Shown here: positions 51,761-60,562 of the stretch, one piece after another
Numbering within the stretch: the first letter of the stretch is position 1
Layout of the letters: every line of letters starts with the position of its first letter
Assembly: GCA_963816785.1 (NCBI GenBank)
Contig: CAWFLL010000002.1
Coordinates: 682,001-746,000 of the forward strand
Reading direction: 5' to 3'
From: VRUE01 sp963816785
GTDB lineage: Bacteria; Actinomycetota; Thermoleophilia; Solirubrobacterales; 70-9
Length of the DNA: 64,000 nt
Position numbers and translations under genes: made by a program
Notes under the pieces: generated by a model
Told to the model about the DNA's origin: nothing
The model's input: only the letters and a program-made list of their open reading frames with translations
The model's database searches: none

Positions 51761-53082
51761 TGTGCAACCCCGAGTGAGAACGAGCGGAGCCTGTAGGCGA
51801 CCTGCCCGCCTGCGACCGTCATCAACACCCGGCCGGTGAGGACGCGCCCAAGGCACCAGGAGTTGTTGGAGCGGCTCTCGAAGCCGTCCTCGCCGACCGT
51901 CCACTCGGCGTCGAGATCGCAGAGGGCGATGTTCGCCTCCGACCCGGGGGCCAGGGAGGGGCGCTCGAGCCCGAACGGCTCCGCGCCGCCGGACATCCGC
52001 TCGACGACCAGGCCGAGGTCGAGGACCCCCGGCAGGACGAGGTCGGTGTGGATCGCGGCGAACGCCGTCTCGAGGCCGGTGACCCCCATCGCCGCCTGCT
52101 CGAAGGGAACCTCCTTTTCCTCCGGCTCGTGCGGAGCGTGGTCGGTTGCGATGCACTCGATCGTGCCGTCGCGAAGGCCCTCGATCAGCGCCTGGCGGTC
52201 GGACTCGGCCCGCAGCGGGGGATTCATCTTGAAGCGGTTGGGATCGAGGCTGCGAACCTCCTCGTCGGTGAGGCAGAGGTGGTGCGGGCAGGCCTCGGCG
52301 CTGATCCTCACCCCGGCTGCCCTGGCGGCGCGGACCGCGCCGACGGACTCGGCCGCCGAGAGGTGCTGGACGTGGATCCGCGCCTTCTCATAGGCGGCGA
52401 GGGCGGCATCGCGGGCGATCACCGTCGCCTCCGAGACCGACGGGATCCCGGCCAGGCCGAGGGCGGCGGAGACCGGCCCCTCGTGCATGACGCCGTCGCC
52501 TGAGAGCTCGGGGTCCTCCTCGTGGAGGGCGATCGTGCCGCCACAGAGGTGCTGGTACTGGAGCGCGCGGCGCATGATGCGGGCGCTGGCGATCGGCAGG
52601 CCATCGTCGGAGAAGCCGATCGCGCCGGCCTCCCTCAGGGCCACCATCTCGGTCAGCTCCTCGCCCTTCATCGCGGCGGTCACGGTGGCCATGAATCCGA
52701 CCTGGACCGAGGCGTCGGAGCTCGCCTGGTCGCGGAGGGCGGCGATGTCGGCCGGGGTCGAGACCGGTGGCTCGGTGTTCGCCATCGCGAGAATCCCGCA
52801 GTAGCCGCCCGCGGCGGCGGCCCGGGTGCCCGTTTCGAGGTCCTCCTTGTGCTCGTGTCCGGGGGTGCGGAGGTGCACGTGGGGGTCGAAGAAGGCGGGG
52901 AACGCGTGCATCCCCTCCGCCTCGACCGTCTCCGCGTCTCCGGTGGGCGCCGCCCCGGGGACGGCCAGCTCGGCGATGCGGCCGTCGCGGATCACAACGT
53001 CGTGGGCGCCGTCGATTCCCGCGACCGGATCGAGGACGGTGGCGCCCCGCAGGATCAGCTCGGGGCGCTCGCCGGGGCGCAT
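51757..53082 (-). CDS. pyrC: Dihydroorotase
   Basis: 441 residues, class I. Metal motif FFDPHVHLRTPGHEHKED, GGYCGILAMANTEPP, ALHEEDPELSG, HVQHLSAAESV, EACPHHLCLTDEE, and CIATDHAPHEPEEK. It closes carbamoyl aspartate to dihydroorotate. The ATG giving MRPGERPELI has GGAGG 8 bases upstream. An in-frame TTG at 53106 also has GGAGG 7 bases upstream and would add 8 residues. The stop overlaps the carA start. Confidence 0.95.
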   Translation of the reverse strand: MRPGERPELILRGATVLDPVAGIDGAHDVVIRDGRIAELAVPGAAPTGDAETVEAEGMHAFPAFFDPHVHLRTPGHEHKEDLETGTRAAAAGGYCGILAMANTEPPVSTPADIAALRDQASSDASVQVGFMATVTAAMKGEELTEMVALREAGAIGFSDDGLPIASARIMRRALQYQHLCGGTIALHEEDPELSGDGVMHEGPVSAALGLAGIPSVSEATVIARDAALAAYEKARIHVQHLSAAESVGAVRAARAAGVRISAEACPHHLCLTDEEVRSLDPNRFKMNPPLRAESDRQALIEGLRDGTIECIATDHAPHEPEEKEVPFEQAAMGVTGLETAFAAIHTDLVLPGVLDLGLVVERMSGGAEPFGLERPSLAPGSEANIALCDLDAEWTVGEDGFESRSNNSWCLGRVLTGRVLMTVAGGQVAYRLRSFSLGVAQ

Positions 53083-53126
53083 CGCGAGCGCCTCCCCGAG
53101 GCTCAATTGCGGACCTCCCTCCGCGG

Positions 53127-54092
53127 TCAAGCCGGCTGCCCTATCGGGGTCGGCCGGTCGGACCCCTCGCCCTCGGTCTCGGGCGCCGGGCTGCGGTCGG
53201 GGCCGGCGAGCAGCTCGAAGAGGATCGCCATCCTCACCACGAGCCCGGCGGCGACCTGCTCGGCGACAAGCGACTGCGGGGAGTCGATCGCCTCGCCTGA
53301 GAGCTCGACGCCGCGGTTGACCGGGCCCGGGTGCATCAGGAGCTGGCGCGGGTTGAGCCGGCGCGTGTCGATCTGGAAGCTGGCCGCGTACTCCCGCAGC
53401 GAGGGGACGAAGCTCTCGTTCATCCGCTCCCGCTGCATTCTCAGCGTGTAGACGACGTCGGCCTCCTCGAGCCGCTCGAGCGAGTGGCTCACGTCGCATC
53501 CCAGCTCCTCGATTCCGCGCGGGATCAGCGTCGGCGGCCCGCAGAGGGTCACCTCGGCGCCCATCCGCTGGAAGGCGATCAGGTTCGAGCGGGCGACCCG
53601 GCTGTGGAGGACGTCGCCGACGATCCAGATTCGCCTGCCCTCCAGCGAGCCGAGGCGGCGGCGCAGGGTGAATGTGTCGAGCAGCGCCTGGCTCGGGTGC
53701 TCGTGCTTGCCGTCCCCGGCGTTGATGACCGCGGCGCCCGTCCACCTGGAGACGAGCTGGGCGGCCCCCGCGTGGGGATGGCGGATCACGATCGCCGCCG
53801 GGTCGTAGGCTGAGAGGGTCGTCACCGTGTCTTTCAGCGACTCGCCCTTGTCGACCGAGGAGCCGGCGGCCTTGACCGAGACGAGGTCGGCGGAGAGCCG
53901 CTTCGCGGCCAGCTCGAAGGAGCTGCTGGTGCGGGTGCTGGACTCGTAGAAGAGGCTGACGACGGTGCGCCCGCGCAGGGTCGGGACCTTCTTGATGTCG
54001 CGCCGGCCGACCTCGGCGAAGCTCTCAGCGCGATCGAGGATCGCCTCGATCTCCTCACGTGAGAGTTCCTCGATCGAGAGCAGGTGTTTCAT
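53127..54092 (-). CDS. pyrB: Aspartate carbamoyltransferase catalytic subunit
   Basis: 321 residues. Carbamoyl-phosphate site FYESSTRTSSSFELAAKRL, VIRHPHAGAAQL, INAGDGKHEHPSQALLDTFT, and MHPGPVNRGVEL. It makes carbamoyl aspartate. No pyrI is present. The ATG overlaps by ATGA the stop of a 23-codon repeat-encoded frame that overlaps the pyrR stop. Confidence 0.96.
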   Translation of the reverse strand: MKHLLSIEELSREEIEAILDRAESFAEVGRRDIKKVPTLRGRTVVSLFYESSTRTSSSFELAAKRLSADLVSVKAAGSSVDKGESLKDTVTTLSAYDPAAIVIRHPHAGAAQLVSRWTGAAVINAGDGKHEHPSQALLDTFTLRRRLGSLEGRRIWIVGDVLHSRVARSNLIAFQRMGAEVTLCGPPTLIPRGIEELGCDVSHSLERLEEADVVYTLRMQRERMNESFVPSLREYAASFQIDTRRLNPRQLLMHPGPVNRGVELSGEAIDSPQSLVAEQVAAGLVVRMAILFELLAGPDRSPAPETEGEGSDRPTPIGQPA

Positions 54093-54160
54093 GACAAAGC
54101 CTCGCGCTTCGCTCCCTCGCGAAGAATCAGACTGTCACGCTCAGTCGCTGCCGCGCTCAC
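54089..54160 (-). repeat. Palindromic repeat copy that is exactly a coupled micro-ORF (pyrR/pyrB junction)
   Basis: GTG at 54160 overlaps the pyrR stop (GTGA). The frame runs 23 codons (MSAAATERDSLILREG then AKREALS) and its TGA overlaps the pyrB ATG (ATGA). CTTCGC and GCGAAG pair within it. The core is CAGTCTGATTCTTCGC. Its length in codons equals the rpsO/peroxiredoxin copy, and both end in AKRE-x-LS. Confidence 0.8.
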
Positions 54161-54717
54161 AGCAGCGCCTCCGCTGGCAGGGGCTCGGAGATGGTCACCT
54201 CGTCGACCTCGTCGACCTCCTCCAGCCGCACGTTGACCCGCTCGCCGCGCGCGGTGGGCAGGTTCTTGCCGACGTAGTCGGGGCGGAACGGCAGCTCGCG
54301 GTGGCCGCGGTCGCAGAGGACGGCGAGCTGCACCCGGTCAGGCCTGCCGTAGTCGAACAGGGCCTCGATGGCGGCGCGCACAGTGCGGCCGGTGAAGAGC
54401 ACGTCGTCGACGAGGACGATGGTGCGGCCGGTCAGGTCGAAGTCGATATGGGAGGCGTGGACGACCGGCTGGGAGGACCGCGAGTGCGAGCCGACGTCGT
54501 CGCGGTAGAAGGAGATGTCGATGTCGCCGATCGGGACGGCGGCGTCGGTCAGCTCCCCGAGCAGGGCATGGAGGCGGCGGGCGAGGAGGGCGCCGCGGGT
54601 GTGGATGCCGACGACCGCGAGACTGTCCGCCGCGGGGTTCTTCTCGGCGATCTCGTGGGCGATCCGCCGCAGCGTTCGCCTCAGGTCGTCGCGCTCGAGC
54701 ACGACCTTCTCGCTCAT
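54157..54717 (-). CDS. pyrR: Bifunctional pyr operon regulator / uracil phosphoribosyltransferase
   Basis: 186 residues. PRTase motif TIVLVDDVLFTGRTVRAAIE and SLAVVGIHTRGALLARRL, with DISFYRDD. PyrR binds pyr mRNA and attenuates the operon when UMP is high. It is the first gene of the pyrimidine run. I could not identify a pyr-mRNA anti-antiterminator loop in the 89 bases upstream. Confidence 0.95.
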   Translation of the reverse strand: MSEKVVLERDDLRRTLRRIAHEIAEKNPAADSLAVVGIHTRGALLARRLHALLGELTDAAVPIGDIDISFYRDDVGSHSRSSQPVVHASHIDFDLTGRTIVLVDDVLFTGRTVRAAIEALFDYGRPDRVQLAVLCDRGHRELPFRPDYVGKNLPTARGERVNVRLEEVDEVDEVTISEPLPAEALL

Positions 54718-54806
54718 TATTCACTCCTTCTCGGCCTCTCGGGACCTGGTTAAAGGACATCGTCAGCCTAGCATCGAGGCGCGACGATTCCTGCGATTCT
54801 GTCCGC

Positions 54807-55670
54807 GTGAGGCCGGACGTTGCGGACGCGATCGCCCGCCATCAGGCGGCCGGGAGGCGATTCTCGGCCGACGGGGTCGAGAGCTTCGTCCTCGAGGAGG
54901 GCGACGGCGCTCCGGTGGTCCTGATGCACGGAGTGCCGGTCTCGAGCTTCCTCTACAGGAAGGTGGCGCCGGAGCTGGCCGCCCGGGGACTGCGGGCCGT
55001 CGCCTTCGATCTGCCGGGCCTCGGCCTCGCGCAACGGCCGCAGGCGTTCGACTACAGCTGGAGCGGCCTCGGGCGCTGGACCGGGGCCGCGATCGACGCG
55101 CTCGGGATCGAGCGCTGCCACCTGGTCGTCCACGACATCGGCGGCCCGATCGGCTTCGAGTGGGCGGTCCGCAACCCTGCGCGCATCCTCTCCCTCACCG
55201 CGCTCAACACCCTCGTCGACGTGGCGCGCTTCCGCCGCCCCTGGCCGATGCACCCGTTCTCGATCCGCGGCGTCGGCGAGCTCTGGCTGCGCGGGATGCC
55301 GCGGCTGCTGTTCAGCGAGGTCTTCTACGCGGTGGGAATCGGAAACCGCTCGGCGGTGCCCCGCACCGAGATCTACGCCCATCACGCCCTGTTGCGCCGC
55401 GAGGACGACGGCCGCGCCTTCCTCAGGATCATGCGGGGCTTCGAGCTGAGGAAGGAGAAGGAGCGCTTCTACTTCGAGGGCCTCTCCGATCGGCCGTACC
55501 CGGCCCAGGTCGTGTGGGGCCGGGACGACCGCGCCCTCGGCGAGCGCCGCCGGCGCGAAGCCGAGCGCGCTCTCGCGGTCGACACCGCGACGCTGCTGCC
55601 CGCCAGGCACTTCCTCCAGGAGGACCAGCCGGTCGCCGTCGCCGAAGCGGTCGCCGGCCTAGCCGCCTGA
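54807..55670 (+). CDS. Haloalkane-dehalogenase-like alpha/beta hydrolase
   Basis: 287 residues, GTG start. Oxyanion region VVLMHGVPVSSFLYRKV; nucleophile elbow VVHDIGGPIGFEW with Asp in place of Ser, as in haloalkane dehalogenases and epoxide hydrolases; late acid in VVWGRDDRALG; catalytic His in LPARHFLQED. The substrate is open. It is divergent from pyrR, and its end overlaps the end of rnz by 12 bases on the other strand. Confidence 0.8.
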   Translation: MRPDVADAIARHQAAGRRFSADGVESFVLEEGDGAPVVLMHGVPVSSFLYRKVAPELAARGLRAVAFDLPGLGLAQRPQAFDYSWSGLGRWTGAAIDALGIERCHLVVHDIGGPIGFEWAVRNPARILSLTALNTLVDVARFRRPWPMHPFSIRGVGELWLRGMPRLLFSEVFYAVGIGNRSAVPRTEIYAHHALLRREDDGRAFLRIMRGFELRKEKERFYFEGLSDRPYPAQVVWGRDDRALGERRRREAERALAVDTATLLPARHFLQEDQPVAVAEAVAGLAA

Positions 55671-56636
55671 CTGCTGCTCCTCCCGCTCGCCGCGCTCGCG
55701 GGCGCCGTTCGGGACGAGGAGCGGCTCTCCGCGCTCGGGGAAAGGGATCTCGACGAGGTCGAAGTCGCGTGGCGCCACCGTCGGCTCGTAGACCTCGCGG
55801 GCCTCCTCCAGCACCTTTCCGACGTGGTAGCGAGAGGAGATGTGGACCAGCGCCAGCATCTTCACCTCGGCCTCACGCGCCACCGCGGCTGCCTGGCCGA
55901 CGGTGGAGTGCCCGGTGTCGGCGGCTCGCTGCGCCTCCTCCTCGCAGAAGCTGGCGTCGTGGATCAACAGCTCCGCGCCGCGGGAGGCCTCGACCGTCGC
56001 CTTGCAGGGCGCGGTGTCGCCGGTGATCACGACCGTCCTGCCCGGGCGGGGCTCCCCCATCACGTCCGCCGGTCCGACCGGCCCGTCGGCGCCGGTCACG
56101 GTCTCGCCGCGCTGCAGGGCGGCGAAGGCGGGCCCTTCGGCAACCCCGAGCTTCTTCGCCGCATCCGGGTCGAAGCGGCCGGGCCGGTCGGCCTCGATGA
56201 GCGCGTAGCCGCAGCCGCGGACGCTGTGCTCGACCGGGAACGGCAGGATTTCACCGCCCTCGATCGGGATCCGGTCGCCGGGCTTGCTTTCGACCAGATC
56301 GAGGCCGAAGCCGAGGCGCCCGATCAGCCTGCCCAGCGTCTTGAAGAGGTCGCCGAGGCCGGGCGGGCCGTAGATCGTGAGCAGCTCCCGCCGGTCGGTG
56401 AGGTCGTAGGTTTTCAGCAGCCCGGGAAGGCCGAGGAAGTGGTCGGCGTGAAAGTGAGTCAGGTAGATCTCGTCGAGCTGGACGAGCCCCAGCGAGCGCT
56501 GCATCTGCCGCTGCGTCCCCTCGCCGCAGTCGAACAGCAGCCGTTCACCTCCCCGGGCGACGAGCACGCTTGCGGTCGAGCGCCGCGCCGACGGCACGGC
56601 CCCGCCCGTGCCGAGAAAGGCGACAGAGAGATCCAT
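55659..56636 (-). CDS. rnz: Ribonuclease Z
   Basis: 325 residues. LGTGGAVPSARRSTAS, metal motif LTHFHADHFLGLPGLLKTY, VEHSVRGCGYAL, ITGDTAPC, and HSTVGQAAAVAREA. It cuts the 3' trailer of tRNA precursors. It lies beside a tRNA gene, which may be chance. The C-terminal 20 residues are charged (GARERGEREEQQSGG). Confidence 0.94.
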   Translation of the reverse strand: MDLSVAFLGTGGAVPSARRSTASVLVARGGERLLFDCGEGTQRQMQRSLGLVQLDEIYLTHFHADHFLGLPGLLKTYDLTDRRELLTIYGPPGLGDLFKTLGRLIGRLGFGLDLVESKPGDRIPIEGGEILPFPVEHSVRGCGYALIEADRPGRFDPDAAKKLGVAEGPAFAALQRGETVTGADGPVGPADVMGEPRPGRTVVITGDTAPCKATVEASRGAELLIHDASFCEEEAQRAADTGHSTVGQAAAVAREAEVKMLALVHISSRYHVGKVLEEAREVYEPTVAPRDFDLVEIPFPERGEPLLVPNGARERGEREEQQSGG

Positions 56637-56671
56637 GCGGCGAGCCTACGCGAAGCTAGACTGACCGTCCC

Positions 56672-56745
56672 GCGCCCGTAGCTCAGCTGGATAGAGCGCC
56701 GCCCTCCGGAGGCGGAGGCCACAGGTTCGAATCCTGTCGGGCGCG
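56672..56745 (+). tRNA. tRNA-Arg, anticodon CCG
   Basis: 74 bases. Acceptor GCGCCCG pairs with CGGGCGC; D-arm GCTC/GAGC; anticodon stem CCGCC/GGCGG around loop CTCCGGA, anticodon CCG; T-arm ACAGG/CCTGT with TTCGAAT. The discriminator is G and CCA is not encoded. It decodes CGG, a frequent Arg codon in this GC-rich DNA. Confidence 0.96.
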
Positions 56746-56769
56746 TTCAGTTGCCTCGCCGATGCCGTG

Positions 56770-57180
56770 TCAGTCCCCCAGATGGGGAAGATCGTCGAGC
56801 TCGGGCAGCGGCGTCATGTCCTCCTGCTCGTTCGGGTCGGTGCGGGCGAGGACGGTCACGGCGGGCTGGCCATCACTCGGGTTGGCGACCACGTGCGGCA
56901 CCCCTGGCGGGATGTAGATGAAGTCTCCCGGACCTGCGTCGATCCGCTCCTCGAGCCGCTCTCCGAACCAGAACACGACCTCGCCTTCGATTATGTAGGC
57001 GGCTGACTCATGCTGGGCATGAAGATGCGCGCGGGCCCTGGCGCCCGGCGGCAAGCTGGCGATCTGGAGGGAGAGCCCGCGAGCCCCGGCGGTCGCGGCC
57101 GAGACTCCGGCGGCGTAGTCCACTCCGGTCTGTCCCTGGGCGGCATCTCCAGATCGAACGAGCACACACCGGTCTGTCAT
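56770..57180 (-). CDS. Cupin-domain protein
   Basis: 136 residues from ATG giving MTDRCVLVRSGD. The two cupin motifs are visible: ARAHLHAQHESAAYIIEGEV (His, His and Glu metal ligands) and DFIYIPPGVPHVVANPSD (His). A small single-domain beta barrel that probably binds a metal. The substrate is unknown. It is 24 bases from the tRNA gene on the other strand. Confidence 0.8.
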   Translation of the reverse strand: MTDRCVLVRSGDAAQGQTGVDYAAGVSAATAGARGLSLQIASLPPGARARAHLHAQHESAAYIIEGEVVFWFGERLEERIDAGPGDFIYIPPGVPHVVANPSDGQPAVTVLARTDPNEQEDMTPLPELDDLPHLGD

Positions 57181-57306
57181 CAGATCCTCCTCGGGTCGAA
57201 TACGGAGTGGCGGCAGGACGGGCGCGGCGTCCAACCTATCTCGGCGTCCGGCCGCTCGCCGCGGAGACCAGGCCTACGGCGAGGCGCGTCGGTAGGGTGC
57301 GGGCCA

Positions 57307-58041
57307 GTGGGGGCAGTCAACGATTCCGGCCCAGACACGAGCCCGCCGCGCGGGGCGCTCGCGGTCGTCGCCGTCGGCCTTCTGGCCACCGTCGCCGCCG
57401 CCCTGCTGAGCACCGACAAGCCGATCGGCGCGGTCGCGCTCGAATGGGAAACCGAATCCCCGATCCCGAACTCGCGCCAGGTCGAGATCCCCGGCGGCGG
57501 CGCGATGCGGATCGTCTTCGCGAAAATCACCGCCTCGGAGGAAAACGTCGCCGGCTACAAGCTGTTCCGGGTCTCCGGTGCCCTCCAGATCGACGCCGGC
57601 AGCGCGGTCGGCCAGTCCCGGGTCAACTGCCGGACCGACGTCCCGCGACGGACGATCCCTGCCAAGACGCCGGGAAGCCGGGCGTCCTACCCTCGCTCGA
57701 GCAGCGGCGAGGACCTGCGCAAGCAGGACTTCCCCGAGGACATCCTGGTCGAGTTCAACTCCCACGGCACCGACGTCGCGTCGCTCGAATTCGATGACGC
57801 CCTGACCCGCTTCGTCAACGAGCCCGGGGTCGTGGTCAGCTGGCCCCCCTACAGGCAGGCCCTGCAGGAATGGCAGTGGGGCCTGCCCGAGGGGCGCCCG
57901 GAGAGGATGCTGGAACTCGGCTTCGCCTCGGTCTGGCGGACGACGACGACCCCGACGGTCAGCGTCGTCTGCAGCACAGATACCGCGGCCGGCACCGCGG
58001 CCGCCCGCACCGGCGGGCGGCTCGAAGGGAGCGTCCCCTAG
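57307..58041 (+). CDS. Hypothetical membrane-anchored protein
   Basis: 244 residues from a GTG (VGAVNDSGPDTSPPRGAL). One membrane helix at about 18-37 (ALAVVAVGLLATVAAALLST), then an extracytoplasmic beta-rich region (VEIPGGGAMRIVFAKITASE; VAGYKLFRVSGALQIDAG) with two Cys (VNCRTD, VVCSTD). I do not recognise the family. The end overlaps the SRAP gene end by 4 bases on the opposite strand. Confidence 0.6.
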   Translation: MGAVNDSGPDTSPPRGALAVVAVGLLATVAAALLSTDKPIGAVALEWETESPIPNSRQVEIPGGGAMRIVFAKITASEENVAGYKLFRVSGALQIDAGSAVGQSRVNCRTDVPRRTIPAKTPGSRASYPRSSSGEDLRKQDFPEDILVEFNSHGTDVASLEFDDALTRFVNEPGVVVSWPPYRQALQEWQWGLPEGRPERMLELGFASVWRTTTTPTVSVVCSTDTAAGTAAARTGGRLEGSVP

Positions 58042-58835
58042 GCGGGGGCGACCAGCAGCTCCGGTCCCTCGATCCCTTTTCCCACTTTGTTCACCTTCGG
58101 GTTGGCGGGAGCGCCCTCCATCCTCACCGCGGGCAGTGGCGCGCACATCGCGATCGCGTCCTCGACCTCGAGGTCGGGGCGCAGCCAGGCGGCCTCGGCC
58201 TCCGCTGAGGGCAGGATCGCCGGCATCCGGTCGTGGACCTTGGCCACCACCTCGTTCGGGGTCGTGGTGACGATCGTGCAGCTGTAGAGCCAGCCGTCCT
58301 CCGCCCCCCGCTCCTCTTCGTCCTCCCACTCCTTGCGGGTGCAGAGTCCGGCGAAGGCAAAGGGCTCACCGCCGTCGACGGTGAAGCGCCAGGGCTGGCG
58401 CGGCTGCTTCGGGTCCTCCGCCCGCATCCACTCGTAGAAGCCGTCGGCGAGGATCAGGCAACGGTGGCGGAACTTGCCGACCAGGGGCGAGTAGGCCCGG
58501 CTCGAGGTCAGGTTCTCCGCTTTCGCGTTGATCATCCGGTAGCCGACCTTGAGGTCCTTGGCCCAGCGAGGGACCAGGCCCCACCGCATCATCCGGGCCT
58601 CCCGCAGGCCCTGCGCGGCCTCCGCCGGGTCCGGTGAGGAGCGCACGGTAAGCACCTCCTGGGTCGGCGCGACGTTGAAGCGCTCGAGGCCGGCTGCGGC
58701 GTGCTTTGCCCGCTCCTTGCTGGCCGGAGGAGCTGCCCCGGCGGAGTTTCGCTCCAGCGAGCGTTCGAGCTCGACCTGGAAGCGGTCGGCGACCTGTTTC
58801 GTGTCCTTCGTCGTGACCGTGAACCGTCCGCACAT
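58038..58835 (-). CDS. SRAP-family protein (YedK/HMCES-like abasic-site crosslinker)
   Basis: 265 residues. Cys2 after Met (MCGRFTVT) is the residue that bonds abasic sites in ssDNA; RFNVAPTQEV, MRWGLVPRWAK, INAKAEN, FYEW (Glu) and KVHDRMPAILP (His) complete the active site. It protects and processes abasic DNA. An insert after residue 30 (SAGAAPPASKERAKHAAAG) is not usual for the family. It follows rfbG by 12 bases. Confidence 0.92.
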   Translation of the reverse strand: MCGRFTVTTKDTKQVADRFQVELERSLERNSAGAAPPASKERAKHAAAGLERFNVAPTQEVLTVRSSPDPAEAAQGLREARMMRWGLVPRWAKDLKVGYRMINAKAENLTSSRAYSPLVGKFRHRCLILADGFYEWMRAEDPKQPRQPWRFTVDGGEPFAFAGLCTRKEWEDEEERGAEDGWLYSCTIVTTTPNEVVAKVHDRMPAILPSAEAEAAWLRPDLEVEDAIAMCAPLPAVRMEGAPANPKVNKVGKGIEGPELLVAPA

Positions 58836-58847
58836 CGTCGATTCAGC

Positions 58848-59831
58848 CTAGCCCGGGCGTGCCTCGGGGTGCTCGCGGTACCACTCGAGGGTGCGGCGCA
58901 GCCCCTCGGGCAGCTCGACCCCGGGGCGCCACCCGGTCAGCTCGCGCAGCTTGGTCGAGTCGACGAACTGGCGGTCGATCTCGCCGTCGGGGCTCCCCTG
59001 TCCCTGGTAATCGGGCTCAACGCCCCCGCCTCCCGCCGCGGCGATCAGCTCGACGACCTCGCGAACCGAGTGGGGCCTGTCGCCGCCGGCGTTGAAGGCC
59101 TGGCCGGCAGCTCCGTTCGACTCCAGCGCCGAGGAGATCGCCAGATAGGCGGATACGGCGTCGTCGACGTGGAGGAAGTCGCGCTCGGGGCTGCCATCGG
59201 AGCGAATTTCCGGTCGGCGCCCGTCGAGGACCGCCACCACCGTCTCCGGGACCAGGCGCGAGAAGTTCAGGTCGCCGCCGCCGTAGACGTTGGCGAATCG
59301 GGTGACCGCGAGCGGCAGGCCGTAGGCGCGGGCGAAGCTGCGCGCGACGATGTCCGCCGCGGCCTTGCTGGCGTCGTAGGGAAACGAGGCCCGCAGCGGG
59401 AAGTCCTCGAGGTAGGGAAGGTCGGGGCTCGAGCCGTAGGCCTTGTCCGAGGATGCGAAGAGGACGCGCTCCACATCACCGGCACGGCAGGCCTCGAAGA
59501 CGTTCCAGGCCCCGCGCACGTTGATTTCCAGCGTCTCCAGCGGCGATTCGCGGGCGACGCCGACGATCGTCTGAGCCGCCAGGTGGTAGACGGAGGCGGT
59601 GCCGACGACCGCCTCCCGCACCGCCTCGGCGTCGCGGAGGTCGGCCTCGACCAGCTCCACCTCCTCCCGGATGCCGAGCAGGTCGAGCCCCGAGGGGCGA
59701 TCGCCGCCGACGTCGGCGGTTCGCGGGCCGGGCCGGTCCAGGACCCGCACCTCCTCGCCCCACTCCAGCAGCGCCCGGGTCAGGTGCGAGCCGACGAAGC
59801 CGTGGCCGCCGGTGACGAGCGCCCGGCTCAT
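58848..59831 (-). CDS. Nucleotide-sugar dehydratase/epimerase, CDP-glucose 4,6-dehydratase-like
   Basis: 327 residues, extended SDR. VTGGHGFVGSHLTRALL (NAD), FASSDKAYG (Ser), FPYDASKAAADIV (Y-x3-K), and TRFANVYGGGDLNFSRLVPE, a stretch like RfbG-type CDP-glucose 4,6-dehydratases. The upstream rfbF-like gene makes the matching CDP-glucose. The ATG overlaps the rfbF-like stop (ATGA). It likely makes a deoxysugar precursor for glycoconjugates. Confidence 0.8.
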   Translation of the reverse strand: MSRALVTGGHGFVGSHLTRALLEWGEEVRVLDRPGPRTADVGGDRPSGLDLLGIREEVELVEADLRDAEAVREAVVGTASVYHLAAQTIVGVARESPLETLEINVRGAWNVFEACRAGDVERVLFASSDKAYGSSPDLPYLEDFPLRASFPYDASKAAADIVARSFARAYGLPLAVTRFANVYGGGDLNFSRLVPETVVAVLDGRRPEIRSDGSPERDFLHVDDAVSAYLAISSALESNGAAGQAFNAGGDRPHSVREVVELIAAAGGGGVEPDYQGQGSPDGEIDRQFVDSTKLRELTGWRPGVELPEGLRRTLEWYREHPEARPG

Positions 59832-60562
59832 CGGTCCCCCTTCGTCTCCGTCCACACCGTCCATGGCGCCTCGCCGGAGGCCCAGAGGTCGTTGAGGACG
59901 ACCGCGTCCTTGTAGGTGTCCATGCAGTCCCAGAATCCCTCGTGGCGAAAGGCGTGGAGCTGCCCGTCGGCGGCGAGCCGCTCCAGCGGCTCGCGCTCGA
60001 GCACGCTGCCCTCGTCGAGGTAAGCGAGCGCGGCGGGCTCGAAGCAGAGGAAGCCCCCGTTGATCCAGTGCTCGCTGCGCGGCTTCTCGACGAAGCCCTC
60101 GACCCGGCCGTCGCCGTCCAACTCGGCAACCCCCCACTGCAGATGCGGGCGCACCACCGTCACCGTCGCGTGTGCTCCATGACCGGCGTGGAAGGCGAGC
60201 TGGGCGTCGAGGTCGACGTCGGCGACACCGTCCGCGTAGGTGACGCAGAAGGTCTCCCCGCCGACGCGCTCGCCGAGGCGGGCGACGCGACCCCCGGTCG
60301 GGGTGTCGGGTCCCGTCTCGACGCACTCGACCGCGACTCCCCGGGGCCACGGATCGGCGCTGGCGACGAAGTCCTCGATCGCCTCACCCAGGTAGCCGGT
60401 CGCGAGCAGGAAGCGCTCGAATCCCTGCGCGGCGTAGATCCCGATCACGTGCCAGAGGATCGGCCGCCCGCCGATCTCGACCAGCGCCTTCGGCACCGAC
60501 TCGGTCCGCTCGCGAAGCCGGGTGCCACGGCCGCCGCAGAGGATGACTACGGGCGGTTTCAG
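59828..60562 (-). CDS. rfbF: Glucose-1-phosphate cytidylyltransferase-like nucleotidyltransferase (apparent CTG start)
   Basis: About 244 residues. VVILCGGRGTRLRERTE is the nucleotide-binding loop, then VPKALVEIGGRPILWHVIGI, YADGVADVDL and GFWDCMDTYKD, which is the RfbF pattern. The loop requires a start upstream of the first ATG/GTG in frame. The only codon that fits is CTG at 60562 (LKPPVVILC), which overlaps the sulfur-carrier stop as CTGA, like the ATGA overlaps elsewhere. So I propose a rare CTG start; a sequence error is the alternative. Confidence 0.82.
   Translation of the reverse strand: MKPPVVILCGGRGTRLRERTESVPKALVEIGGRPILWHVIGIYAAQGFERFLLATGYLGEAIEDFVASADPWPRGVAVECVETGPDTPTGGRVARLGERVGGETFCVTYADGVADVDLDAQLAFHAGHGAHATVTVVRPHLQWGVAELDGDGRVEGFVEKPRSEHWINGGFLCFEPAALAYLDEGSVLEREPLERLAADGQLHAFRHEGFWDCMDTYKDAVVLNDLWASGEAPWTVWTETKGDR

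Noticed and set aside
54718..54806. A PyrR-responsive attenuator upstream of pyrR
   Set aside because: I find no clear antiterminator/terminator pair or PyrR-binding loop in these 89 bases.
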